Source: Pegea sp. RAD2-039 (taxonomy: Eukaryota > Chordata > Thaliacea > Salpida > Salpidae). Taken from it: 64,000 bases of DNA. The translations under genes and the position numbers were made by a program. The notes below the pieces were generated by a model. It made no database searches and was not told the DNA's origin. It worked only from the letters and a program-made list of their open reading frames with translations. The number at the start of each line of letters is the position of its first letter. Within the stretch, counting starts at the first letter, position 1. This document shows positions 27,701-40,082 of this stretch, piece by piece. The DNA is taken from contig JAQGEQ010000262.1 in the NCBI GenBank assembly GCA_034620365.1, positions 62,001-126,000 on the forward strand, read 5' to 3'.

Positions 27701-30700
27701 CCGTCTTTACCAGCTTCACCCTGTTTAATAAAAGGTTCAATTTACAGAAATATTTGTAAAAAACCAAGATTTCGGAGTGACAACGTTCACAGCAAAAAAG
27801 TGACAACGTTCACCTTTTGACCTTTCTCGCCTGTTGGACCCTATAAAAAATATGCTTTTGTTAGAAAACAACCATGCAAGACTACAAGCATGCAATATCA
27901 CTTACATAGTCGCTAAAATGATACAAATTAAACATTACCTACTGCAGTCGACTAATACAACATAACGTTTGCTTATTATTTCACAAAATATCAGTACCTG
28001 GGAACCATCGGCTCCAGTAACTACTCGTACACTACCAGGTTCTCCTTTTTCTCCAACACTACCTCTAGATCCCTTTTCACCAATTCCTGGTTCACCCTAG
28101 TTTTGAAAAACCAAAATAGATTTCGATTAATATCTACGTAATAGAATTGGTAAAAATTAAAATATAAATTCTATCTTATGAAAACAATGAATTCATTGTT
28201 GTAATAGAGGATAACAGTAAATTAGATGTCACATATAATTAAATTCATTTTCAACCGCTGATAATGATTATAAATATCTTTTATCAAATTGATATTAACA
28301 CTAATCGCTTTATTTTCCTTTGAGATTCGATAAAAGTGATTACTGATGTTTAAACTATTTGTTTTATCAATTAAACGTGAGAGAAAAAACTTATATTTTG
28401 TAGATGTACAAAATAAGCCACAATAACGAGTTTTTCAGAAACAACTTTAAATAAAATTAAGTTGTTAGCAGAGAGGTCATTTGAGAATTTGGCAATGAAG
28501 CATTACTGTAATTATAAAGACTCAACAAGTATTCTGGTCTTATTTCTCTCATTTACAAATCATATGCTGCTGTACCAGAAACAAAAGCGTGGACATTAGG
28601 CGAAAAAAATATTTCAATGAAGACAACTTACCTTAGCACCAGCTCTTCCTCGTTTTCCCTAGTATAAAAGAAACAAGAATTTAGCATAAAACTAATAGAA
28701 AAAAGTTGACATGCATGCTGGTTAAAGAGTAGTCGTCTTTCTTTTATTCTCTTTTTATTTAGCCAGTACATCAGACCTAATAAGACATTCTGGTATGCAA
28801 AGTACGCATGTGATATATAGACAGTAAAAACTGTCGTTGTCTTTACAAAAATCTCTTGTGTGTATGTTGGAGGAAACAAAAGGGATTTGGCTAAACCTTC
28901 AACACTTAAATTCATTCAAGCAAGAAATTATTCACAGAATAGCATTGCAAAGTATAATTGCGATTTAAAAATAGTCTTAGCTAGGAAAAGTTTACATTTC
29001 AAAAGTCATATCAATAATTTTGCTTTATTAAACTAAAGTTAGACTAAGTTAGAGCAATAATAGGCTTTAAAACTGATTTAATTGGTTGAAAAATAAGCTT
29101 ATTTTCATAAAAATTATCAATCTTAAACTATTTCACAGCTTCTAATATCAAACCAACCTCCTCCCCTTTAGGACCTTCTATGCCACGCTCACCAGATGTT
29201 CCAGGAGGACCCTGTTTACCTTGACTACCTTTTCTTCCCTAAAATTACAAAGTTTAAGTTTATTTGTAAAAATGTTATACAAATTTTCTACTTTTTCAGG
29301 AGTCATTCTTTCAAACTCAGCTATGAATTTTTCTGCGCTGTCTCCCTTCTCACCCTTTTCACCTTTAGCTCCATGAGTTAGTAGCTCCGAACCCTTTGAT
29401 TTCAAAAAAAACATCGCATCAATCAATAAATCATTTTAAATCAAATCAAACTTTACTATTTAAATTTCAATAAAATTCTAAAATCAAAAATAATTGTTCT
29501 AGGAACAAAATAAATACGAATAAATTATTATTAAAAATAATCAAACCTTTTCTCCTTTCACACCAGATTCACCAGGCCGACCCTGCTCACCTGGTTCACC
29601 CTGTCATACAAGACAAACAAATGACTTTTTAAAATAATTAGACAAGTTTAGGCAAGTGAAATTTATGTTTTAACAGATAGCTTCGTAGCTTCAATCGTAT
29701 TGAGAATCATTTGGTCAAGAATGGATAAAAGTAATTTGTTGAAAGTTTTGTTGAAATATTTTTGTCAGTAAATTATTTTCATGTTCAAGGCAACCGATTT
29801 TTCACACAAATGAGCCCTGTGCTCAGTCAACCGCGGCGAGTCACAAATCGAGAAATTTCTGAGTTGAATCAAAGTCTTTACCTTTAAGCCGTCTTTTCCG
29901 TCAATTCCATTTTTACCATCTTTACCAGGGTCTCCTTTCATTCCAGGAGGTCCTTGAGGACCTTCAACTCCATCATCACCTTTTGGTCCTAGATTTAACA
30001 ATAATTGTTGTTCATCTAAACTTTTTCTCACAAAATTTGATTGAAATTAAAGCAAAAAAAACCGCACAACCAACTGACAAACAAGCATAAACAAAAATTC
30101 TTCGTAAAAACACGATCTTTGTAAGACGATAATTTTGACATCTACTAAACAAGTGAAGGTTGAATACTTTTACAAACAACACCTAGCTTAAATGATCAAA
30201 TTACATAATTGCTTCAGGTAAAACCATGCATACATGTTATTGGTCACATCGTAAACATATTTCAACTTTTAAAATAGGTTTCGTTTTTAAGCATACAACT
30301 TATGTTACGATAAACAAATCCTGATATAAAACTCAAATTCGTTAACATTTTTGTTAAATTTAGTGGTTGCATATCGTAAATGTTGTAACTGCAGTATGTT
30401 AGTGCATTTACTTAAAGCAAAAAGTAGTTTAAGTGTTAAATTTTCAAGGAAACTTTGATAAAATATGTAAACATTCTATAAAAATCTCAAAAATAATTTA
30501 TTTTTCTGTAGTACTAACTAGTATCTCGAATTAATTTCTTGTACTAACTAATAGAAACTCTTAAATAGAAGCTCTCAACCAAAAAGACTCTTTTAAAAGG
30601 GGATTTAAAAAAATGAATTTGTGTATTTTATAAGTGAATACTTCATTTTAACTACATATGAACCCTTATTTCTCAATTAGTGGCTTTAATTGAAAGTATT

Positions 30701-33700
30701 TGATAAAGTAAAAGGAGGGTGCAAGGATTTAAAATCAGTAGCATAAATGATACAGGAACAAAGACTCAGAACCACTGCTCTAAACATTGGAATGATAACA
30801 ACATTTATTGGACTGATTTTATGATCACAAAAAGCCTACCTCTGGCGCCAAACACAGAAATTCCTGGTTTCCCATCCGAGCCCTTTTCTCCTGATTACAA
30901 TCATGCAAAGACAGTAGCTGGTTAGAAATATTTTTAGAAAAGCAGAAAAAGTGATTCCAATGAAAAAATTTAATGCAGGTGAGTCTAATTTTTACATTGA
31001 ACTTTAGTTTCATTAATTTCATGCAAAGTTATTTTGAGCTCGGTGATTTTAAGTACAAAATAGTTTAGATTTAATATTAGCTGATCAATTTCATAGCTAC
31101 AATCACTTTTTATAAACTAAACCATTTTGTTTAATGAAAAACAAATTAGTGGTAACTTAATTTATCTTTTTTTCTGCACTTAGAGCCTTAATGAAATACA
31201 ATTTATTTTTGACTCACATAACAGTTTTTGATAAGCAACGATTTTTAACTTTTACTATTAGAACTGTGTTTAAATCAACGTTCGAATTTACATTTTTTTG
31301 TTTAGATTTTTACAGCATGCACAGCTAATAAAACGATTTAAGTTTACATCTAAGTAAATATAATTTGAGAGTAGATTGCAAGGATATGTTTAGTGAAATT
31401 TTGACTGAAATTAAATATTTCTAAATCAAGTTTTTTTTAGAAATCATTCATATCTAAATGATTTAAACTGGAATTTTTTATGTTATTATAGTTTGATTCA
31501 TCAACAAATATACTTATAACATTTTATGTTATATAAATTTTTAAAAGGTAACTGTCCATTTGTTTTAGCTGCACAAATTTTAGTTTAATTGTAGCTTTTT
31601 TATTCTGTTGTGCTTACTTTATTGATTTTATCTTTAAAAGATTCATGGTATTTTAAAAGTACAAGTTAAACTTTGATAAAACTTTCAACGTGCGTTGAAA
31701 CAATGCTACGTTTCAACTTCTACATTCTGATGGTTGCTGCTCCAAATCATGCTTGCTAATAAATCGAATATTGTCATTCATAAACTTTAATTTAAGCTAC
31801 CATAGCGTATTGCAAGCAATGTATGTAATCATGCAGCAAAAATAAACATGCAGCTGTATGACAAAGTATATATGAACTAGCTTGTTATCAAACCTTTTTC
31901 GCCTCGTATTGCTACGTAAACTGGTTCCTTTGATGTAGGCTTGATGGTGGTAGGTACTGTGAGTGTTGTGATAAACATTTCTTCAGTTGTAACTGTAGTT
32001 GTAGGTGGTAAACTTGTAGTTGTTGTTGTTTGTGTTGTTGTGGTTTGTGTTGTTGTGGTTGGAGTTGGAGTTGTTGTGGTTGGAGTTGTTGTTGGTAGAG
32101 TCGTTGGGAGTGTTGTTGCTTTGACTTCTTCAGTTGTTGTTTTAGGGGTAGTTATAAGGTTAGAGACACTATCTGAGAAAGTTTTATTTCCTGAAGTTAC
32201 CCAAAACCTATTTAGTGTTGGAATTTCCTCTAGCTCTTCAGTTGGTATCTGTTTGAAAAATCAATTATTAGTTAGAATTTCTGAAAAATCGAATCAATTA
32301 AATAAATTGTAACTACTGTGCCATCAGGATTGTCATCATTAGTGTCATTTTCCTCGTCAGGTATTTCAGACGGAATGGAACCACTACCAGAACCACTTCC
32401 GCTATAGTCAGCATAGTCAGGTACAAATGTGTCAACTAATGAATCTAACAGATCATCTCCGCACGACTCGGAGTAGCCATCTTTACCATTGATTAAAACT
32501 AGTTCTTGTAACATTCCCTGAAGTAATTCAATAATTAACCACAAAGACTATAAAAATTGAATTATTTTCTTACTTTGTAGTTACTTGAAATATCATTTTC
32601 TCCTTTTTTACCAATGTAAACATTTCCTACTTTTGTTAGGTCTACATTATCGAATGGTTCTAACAAATATAACAACCCTTGATATTTGCAATTAATAAAT
32701 AATGTTAATTCCGTTTTTGTAGCTGTAAGTGTTATGTTATTCCAACTTCCAGCAATGCTATCTACCTATTAAACATAAACATTTTATAAAGATTATCCTA
32801 ATGTTTACGCCTTTTTTAATAAAACAGTTAGTAAACAGGCATAATAAAAATAATAAAATATAGTTTTGTTAAATAATTATTTAACTTAACCCAAATTGTA
32901 TAGATAATTTCTCTGATATGAATTATGTATTAATATCTTTTTTTAATTAAGATTATCAACCGTTTTTTATCTATTGTTTTAATGACGTACTTCAAATTGA
33001 TAGTTTTGTAAGACTTTTTTTATCAGAGCATACACACGAACTACCATCGAGTGTCTATCGTTCTTTGATACATCAAGTTGTAAAGCGAAAACAAGATCCT
33101 GTGAATCACTATCAGTCATTGCAAAAAGGTATCCACCATGAATGCTTTCAGGGTTTACTCTTGCTTTGATAAAAAACTCTCTTGGTAAAGTTCTCATGTA
33201 GGAAACGCTTGATTGCTTGAATACTTTATAAAAGAAAGAAAACTGTTTTGTGGTTGATAATTTATGTGTGATAGATAGCTTACCAGCATTTGCTTTAGAA
33301 GTAAAACGCAAAGTAGGGACGAAATCATGTTCAGACACGCTACCGCTATAAAGTACTCCTGCTGGCACCTCTTCACTGATTACGGAGTTGTAAAAATCAA
33401 TAACATCTTCACCTATGTTTTATTAGTGTAAAAATGTAAGTTATAAGCAACTAGAAATAAAATTAACTAAACAATTAGTTAAGATTGCAACTTTATTTTA
33501 TGAAAGTTATGATTTGTTAAATGCAAACAATTTAGTTTATCATTATGATAAACAGATGTACATGCCTCATCAGCTCACAGTAGTTTAGCAATAACAACAT
33601 TTTTGATGACGTAGCTAAATATGAAACACAGCAGAGCTGTTAAACAAGCGCCAGCATTGTTTCAGCTTTATATCGCTTTGATAGATTTTTTATCAAATAT

Positions 33701-36700
33701 TCTCTGTTTCTTATGCAAAAAAAACTTAGATTAATTCCAGACCTTCACAGGTGGCTAACACCAATGTATCTCTCTATCGGTAAAATAGTTAAGTTTGGTA
33801 GTGTAAAAAGCATCATTTCCACTTTAAACAAACAGTTGATACTTGTTTATAATTCAAACATCGGACAGCATTATAGAGAAGAAATAATAAAACTGTTAAC
33901 ATGATTCAGTCATACTCATTTCAGAGTTATAACGAATAATATTTGACAAAAAAGTGCTGTTATCTAAAAAACCCGATTTTTCAGCACCACGGTTTGGGCG
34001 TGGGCTTTGGAAATGTATTCCAGATTTCTTGAAACAATGCAGCTATCACATCAGCTGGACATGCAAAAAGCTGATATAAATAAGAAACAGCATTTCGTTT
34101 GCCACTGAAACTCATTGAAATGACATTCGGTAAATCAAACAAATAGTTAGGAATGGAGGAAAACATACTGCAGGAAATGACAGAGCTGAAAATATTGCTG
34201 CAACAACTTTAAAGTTTTATTGACTTGAAAAGTAAGAAGAAAACCAGCTAAAATCATTTCGGTTCGAATGAATATTTGTTTAGAATAATTCTCTGTTAGG
34301 TTGCAATAGCAGAGATATTCTTAACAAATTTTAAAGAGCACTAGAAATGGAATAAAGCAGCAGCTTGTTACTAGGATGTTAAAGTGAAATTCACAGCTTG
34401 TTTCAAATTCTTTCATTTCTTTGCCGCCAAATAATCTGATAGTCTGCTGATCGAACCTGGATCTGAGCAGTTGAAACTTTCCATAGATTCACGTCGCTTG
34501 CTTTCAATAAAATTGAAGCGTTGGTCACTTTCCATACAATACTTCGGTTTTCGATGCATACAGTTAGTGAGACTTCTCAATTGATTGCATCGCTTTATCG
34601 TTGGAGTTGACTCCCTTACATTTTGATGATAATCGATCAGACAATTTTCCACACGGCATTTTGGTGAAGAAGTTACCAGATTATTTAGACTTGTCGTAGT
34701 TGGGTTTGGAACAGTCATGTCCATATCTGGTGGTGGTAAGTATTGAGGCTTTTATTACAAGTATTTTTTATAAGTGAAGGGGATACATGACATAAGATTT
34801 AAAGTTTACAGTTTTTGATCAGTTTTATTAGTAATTTGAGTTGATAAAGACAAATAACTTTCTTTGAATAAGTCTTCAACACGAAAATCATATTCTTTTA
34901 GGTTTCAAATAAATATTTACAAGGTTTGAGAAAAAATTCGTTTAAACAATCAAAAAACTCTTCATAATCTTATTTTTTCTTATTTTTCTAATTTGCGATC
35001 ATCTTTATTTATTTATACAACACAAATACAACCCAGATTATTTTGCTTTAAAACTTATAAAACACTATTAGACTTAGAGGTAGTCGTTCTCAAACATAAA
35101 AGAACAGTTAACAAAGGCTAATGTGAATAGAATAGGAACAATTTTGATTCTAGAATACTTTGCAAACTCAAATGGCCGATTATTTTGTTGTTTACTTAAG
35201 ATTTATACAATAAGTATCATCAGACTATAATAACGTGATCATATTCTAGACAGCAAACAAGAGTATATAAAATCAAAATAATTATTTGTTAGATTGATTA
35301 ACAAATAAATTATAGTTTTGTGAATAGGTGTTGTTTAAACGATTGGTCGAGTTATTAACATCATTTATGTTTTAACAATCATGCAGCCGTTTAAACTTTA
35401 CAAATTCTTAATAAACTAAACTAGTTAGTTATAAATGATTTCTTTTAAAATTTACTAATTTGAAGTACAGATTATTAATTGGAAGTCAAAACAATAACCA
35501 AACATCAGTAATTACTTTAATTTAAGAACTGACTTTTAAGAGAGCGCCACCTTGCGATTGACTTTACTCTCATGCAAATCCGCATAATTTTTTTTATAAA
35601 ACTCGTTTATACTAAAGTTGATACAGCCACAAGATAGGTAGACGGCGCCTTGTGTAGCTAAAACGGAAGTAAAGCGTCTGAGAATTTACTAGGGCTGCTT
35701 ACGAGTCTGATGTCCATTCGTTTGCATTTTCACAGCAGCAAAAAAAAGATCATCTTAACATCGTTCGCTTTTTACTGTCTTTAGTATTTCCTTCTGACAT
35801 TTGTTGTTATGTCGACCTTGAGTGTTTGTAAACAACTTTTCAATATCGCTCGACAGAAAAGAATAGTTTGATGTTTCAAACGTTGAATATTGTTACAAGT
35901 GAAACAACGAAACATGAAAATGAGGAATCAGACTACGTTTATTATAACGTTAGTCTTAAAGTTTTTTTTTTCTCATTCAATTTTCAGACAAACGTTTAGA
36001 AAAAACATTGATTCAAGACATAAACTTTGTTTTGAAAAGTTTGTTGATTAAAGCAAAGTGTTATCTTGCATGAACTCAGTGTATTTTACGTTTAGATTTG
36101 TAGTTGTTGAATTCTCAACTCCAAAAAGCCAAACGCTCAAACAGTACTGAGTTATAACTCATTATTTAACTTTGTTCAAACTATATGGGCGGTATATTGA
36201 ACCAGGTTTTTTTATTCCGTTATTGCTGTTTATCTTTAAATTACAAAATTTTGGAAAGATGTGAAAAAATATTGACAAATAAATGTTACAATTTTTACAA
36301 TACTGTGATAATAGTTAAGAATAAGTGTAAAATAACAAAAAAAATCTTTTCAATTTGTTGCTATCAAGTGTATCTTGACTCATGGAGGGCGTTTGAAACA
36401 AAAAACTTCTTCGCTAGTATTGAGCACTGTCGTTTTTTCACAATAGTTTGAGACGTTTTCTTCAACATCTTTCAAGAGCTTCCTACTTCATATTCAAGAG
36501 CACAATCCTTCAAGGGCAAGTCTGTAGTGGATCATTTACTCACAGAAAAATTCAAATCAAATTTTAAGTCGATAACAGGGTAATAAAGCTCATAATAACT
36601 AATGAAATCAAATCTTTTTTTCTTAACTTCTACTAACTTCTTTCTAATGACAAATAAAACACATTTTTGATTGTCCCAGACAGTATGATTTCATATAAAC

Positions 36701-39700
36701 TACATTGACTGACTCTAACGTATTTGTAACTTCCAGACATTGAGCTAAAATAAGTTTCTAGCATCCATATTTGTACATCGATAAGATGACGTAATCTATA
36801 ATACCGGTTTCCGTCTGGCAGCATGAAGAATACATCATGATTCACAATCTCAGTTTAAAGTCCAGCCTCATTTGAGCTACAGGAGATTTTACTTTTTCAG
36901 TTAAACCAAGCTCCCACTTGGTTAGTACTTTATCTAATAGAATCATGTCTTCGTATTGAAACTAGCCGTTGTTGTGGTATATCAAATTGCACAAATCAAA
37001 TGATAATAAAAATGACATGCTAAGTATGAAATTACAGGATGATTTCGTTAGAGTGTTGCTGTAAAGTGAAATTCGTATGCAATTCAAACACACCTTAAAG
37101 TATTGAATGGAAATACAAACAAAACTATGTTGATGATCTACTTTTTGCGTCTCTATTTACCAAAGTCGAGTTAAAGCCTCAAAAAAGAATTTTTAATGCA
37201 ATCTTGTGAATAAATTTTTAGATAAAATAGCGAATACAATTTGAATGTTGTAATCGATCAGATAAAATTCTCCAAGGTCTTATAAGAATTTAGAGTTTTC
37301 TTTTATTTTAAGTAGCTGCAAGTGATATGCTAATTGACTATTTACATATTAAGCTCTAATAACAGGCTGAAAATCCATTAAACTTTATTACGTTTCAGCA
37401 TTATTTGTCTTTTACATGTTGTTAAAAGTATACCCTCTTAAATTTTTTTCTCTCGCCGCAATTACCAAACCAGTAGTAATAAATTCTAAGTAATACAAAC
37501 TTTAAGCTTAAGAATTCGATTTTAGATCGTTTTAATTTTTATTGTCCACTATTTTTTGAAAGTAGTTATTACAACGATTATATGAAATGGCTCAAAGATA
37601 TTACATAATCTTTACTTTTTTTATTTTCCGTTTTAAACTAGCAAGTTTAAACATTTTTGTTAACTCGTATTATTTTCTAAAGTTCTCTTTGTAATTTTAC
37701 TGTATGATATTTTGTTTGTATAATCGTACTACTTTATCTGATTCTAGGAGATAGTTTCTTCAATCAGATAAAATTAATTTTGAGTTAATGAGAAGCTTTT
37801 GTCGATGCTTGTTTAATTAGAATTTTTAACAATGGGTATAAGTTATTTGAAATATAATGATGAAAAATTTTCCGATTCTGATTATTGATAAAAGTAAACT
37901 GAAGTAAACATCCAACGGAAGACATTTGTTAGGATTGTGTTGAAGCTCAACTATGAAAATGAGCTGGAATAACAAATTAATTTTCTTTATCAAATTATAT
38001 GATACTTTTACTCTATTTATTATTCTTTTAATAAATATTATCTTTATAACAGTATCTTCGTACTATCTATTTTATAAATATTTATCTTATACGACTCTAT
38101 AACTAAAAATATTACTGATAACAATTTTTAGAGATGATCAGATTAAATCTATATCATTTATCTTAGAGATTATTCCAGATCTTTTATTTAATTGACTCAA
38201 AAACTTTATTTAAACACAAGACGAGTCACAAGTTAAAACTTGTTATTAAATCATCTTAAGTTTCAATTCAGAACTTGTCATATGAGTATTCATGATACAA
38301 GAGACCCTTAAATCAGTTATAGCAAGATCTAAGACGCGAGAAATGCGCAAGCTTGCTCTCTCAGCAAGGATGAATAATCATGAGTGAAGAATTTACCACC
38401 GTATATAGAGTGTTGTGAGAAAATGGGTGCATGAGTATACAAACTAGTCACATTTTTTACATTTTTTCTCGAATCCTGAAGCTTACTGGCACAATCAAAC
38501 AAAATCAGAGGCATGTATGAATGTGAAAGTTTTTTTAACTCATTAAATAAACAAACTTAGATTTTAAATGAATAGTTTTGTCGCAGAATTATTTTGAAAA
38601 TTTTCTATTGCTAATTTTTTGAACATCTTTTTAAATGATAAAAACTTAGAGCTGAATACAAAGTTGAAATCTGTGAATGATGTATTCCACTGTAAAGATA
38701 AGTTGAAACTTAACTTTTTAAACTCTTTGAAGCAGATTTGAATAATTGTAATAAGAACAGTTTTCCTTTTAAGTTTTAGAAACATTTAATTATGAACCTT
38801 ATCTCTCGTTGAATAGTAAACTAATAGGCCAAACTCCAGTACTTAAAAAACTAAAATATAAACCTAAATGCAAAGGTAGAAGTTAGGTCATTCCTAAGAA
38901 ATGGACTCTAGACAGCTTAGGAAGATAGCCTTATCTGTCAACGCTTAGTAACTTTGAGCAGAATGGTTGTATGCATTCTCCCATGGCTGGTAAGATCGTC
39001 CACCATATCGAACTGATGATTGAAGTGATGATGTGAACATGTTTGAAACTGTTCACAGTCATTTGAGTAGTTTAATATCCACAAATAGCTTACATTTTTT
39101 CTGGTTTGATCATTAAAAAAGAAGCATGTATGATAAGCATTTAGAGAGTATTTGTGCTTCTTGTACCAGTTCAATATTCTTACGTGAAGGGTAAGATTCA
39201 TTTGTGTGAAAACATGCTATATCTTTAAACTTTGAATAATATTAAAACTAGAAATCTATTAATGATATTAAACAAAGGTTTCTCAGTCTTAATTGAAAAA
39301 ATACTTGACTAAAAACTAGACTGTATCAAATAATCGTTAAAAATTTCTATAACTCGCAAATACTTTCTAAATAATCCGATAAATCACTTTCAAGTCTTTT
39401 AAAAATTCATTAATCAATATTCTTTAGATTATATACTTCGCATTTTTTAAATGCTTAAAATTATTTTACAAAAATTGTAAAGAAATAAAAACAATTTGTT
39501 TAATTTGTAATCAATTTTAGTTTTAAGTCTTTAATAAAGAGTTTATTGAATTGAAACTAAATCGCAGAAAAATTGGAATAAATGATTTTTGAAAGAAAAA
39601 CTAATTTGTTATGTACTCAAATGTTTTATACAAACTTTCGAAATAGCAGCAAAGTTTAAATGAAAAATTATTGTAAGGTCTTTTTACTGTGTTATGTAAA

Positions 39701-40082
39701 GACTAAAATAAAAGTAAAGACTATGCTTTGCATTATAGTAAAAGATGAAATCACTTAAGAACTAAATTTTTCAGAGACTAAGATAATTGAAGCTTTTGCT
39801 AAGTCCCATTTGATTTTTGTATGTTAGGAATAGTGTCAATACTTAAATTGAATATTTAATTAAAATATATAAAGTTGAAAGTGCATTGGACGAATTGCAG
39901 AAAATGATAAATTTGGCAAAGCTTAAAATAATTGAAATAATATTTAGCTTAAGGCAAGGTTAAAGAAAAGATTGGAGAGAGCATTGCACAAGAAAAACCA
40001 TGAACTTACCTTCTAATTCAGCCTGGACATTTGGCCCAGCGAAAACAAAAACCGCAAATAGTAGCGAGAGTAAGGCTTTCAT
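18751..40082 (-). CDS. Collagen XV/XVIII-type multiplexin with endostatin domain, complete, 39 exons
   Basis: Secreted basement-membrane collagen, 1349 residues. Order: signal peptide (1-22, MKALLSLLFAVFVFAG); thrombospondin-N/laminin-G-like domain (about 25-229); acidic segment with four Ser-Gly pairs (268-275), the context used for glycosaminoglycan attachment; Thr/Pro-rich mucin-like stretch (about 340-405); interrupted Gly-X-Y collagen (about 412-1040); trimerization domain (about 1041-1098, with GTFAFVETRQELYIK); Thr-rich hinge; endostatin (about 1177-1349) with four cysteines (1202, 1303, 1333, 1341), the usual number. Exons from the 3' end: 18751-18955, 19581-19693, 20077-20161, 20744-21096, 21151-21255, 22350-22420, 22860-22908, 22970-23040, 23113-23149, 23204-23266, 23540-23599, 23737-23847, 23902-23955, 24022-24048, 24268-24339, 24457-24492, 25109-25162, 25236-25316, 25513-25655, 25907-26006, 26933-26977, 27041-27097, 27155-27241, 27291-27329, 27520-27597, 27658-27720, 27814-27840, 27998-28096, 28631-28657, 29158-29238, 29292-29393, 29547-29600, 29882-29988, 30840-30890, 31894-32248, 32317-32517, 32574-32765, 32991-33412, 40010-40082. 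They total 4050 nt with consistent phases. A 5' UTR intron is likely just upstream of the ATG. Confidence 0.95.
20880..21030 (-). repeat. Threonine-codon microsatellite in the collagen hinge
   Basis: An ACA/ACT-rich run within the exon at 20744-21096 encodes Thr tracts with APTTTTTTHATTTT-like units between the trimerization domain and endostatin. This is likely O-glycosylated and protease-sensitive, the place where endostatin is released in known multiplexins. Replication slippage should make the length vary between alleles. Confidence 0.8.
22590..22735. repeat. AT-rich imperfect tandem repeat in a collagen intron
   Basis: Repeated units close to AATATTAATAAATATATG lie in the intron between exons 22350-22420 and 22860-22908. 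This is simple low-complexity sequence with no coding content. Confidence 0.6.
31990..32130 (-). repeat. Threonine-codon repeat in the collagen N-terminal mucin-like segment
   Basis: Within exon 31894-32248, repeated ACA/ACT/ACC codons encode units such as PTTTTQTTTTQTTTTT, a mucin-type O-glycosylation substrate just ahead of the first Gly-X-Y stretch. It mirrors the Thr-rich hinge at the other end of the protein. Confidence 0.75.
33981..34185 (-). CDS. Candidate terminal exon nested in collagen intron 1 (unknown protein, partial)
   Basis: A minus-strand open stretch that ends with FPKPTPKPWC and a stop. Several acceptor-like AGs (TTTCAG, CTGCAG) lie at its upstream end, all giving the same phase. 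It encodes about 61-68 residues, including YLYQLFACPADVIAALFQEI. Composition is protein-like and GC-richer than the flanks. The phase does not match any donor I can see in the exon candidate at 34413-34748, so the two may be alternative ends or belong to different transcripts. Product unknown. Confidence 0.3.
34413..34748 (-). CDS. Candidate Cys-rich terminal exon nested in collagen intron 1 (partial)
   Basis: Open for 112 codons from an acceptor-like TAAAAG at 34749-34754 to a stop at 34413, in DNA where such a length is unlikely by chance. The peptide starts PQYLPPPDMDM, then a Thr/Ser/Asn stretch, then a block with six cysteines (CRVENC, CNQLRSLTNCMHRKPKYC, FNC). This looks like a small secreted or extracellular domain that I cannot assign. 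An AATAAA motif lies on the minus strand about 200 nt downstream, near 34215. It shares strand with the collagen gene but is out of place between its signal-peptide exon and its laminin-G exon, so it is either a nested gene or an alternatively terminated short collagen-locus transcript. Upstream exons were not identified. Confidence 0.4.
   Translation of the reverse strand, partial: PQYLPPPDMDMTVPNPTTTSLNNLVTSSPKCRVENCLIDYHQNVRESTPTIKRCNQLRSLTNCMHRKPKYCMESDQRFNFIESKRRESMESFNCSDPGSISRLSDYLAAKK
34749..40009. other. Remainder of collagen intron 1
   Basis: Mostly AT-rich intron. Scattered minus-strand open stretches look weakly protein-like: 36633-36845 (LPDGNRYYRLRHLIDVQIWM), about 36430-36545 (stop-broken), 38329-38525 and 38938-39201. 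None has convincing splice sites or a recognised domain. They may be relics of a mobile element or exons of a nested gene. Confidence 0.35.

Noticed and set aside
31941-32312. A 123-codon plus-strand ORF rich in Val
   Set aside because: It is the antisense of the Thr-rich collagen exon: repeated ACA/ACT codons read backwards give Val/Cys/Gly runs.
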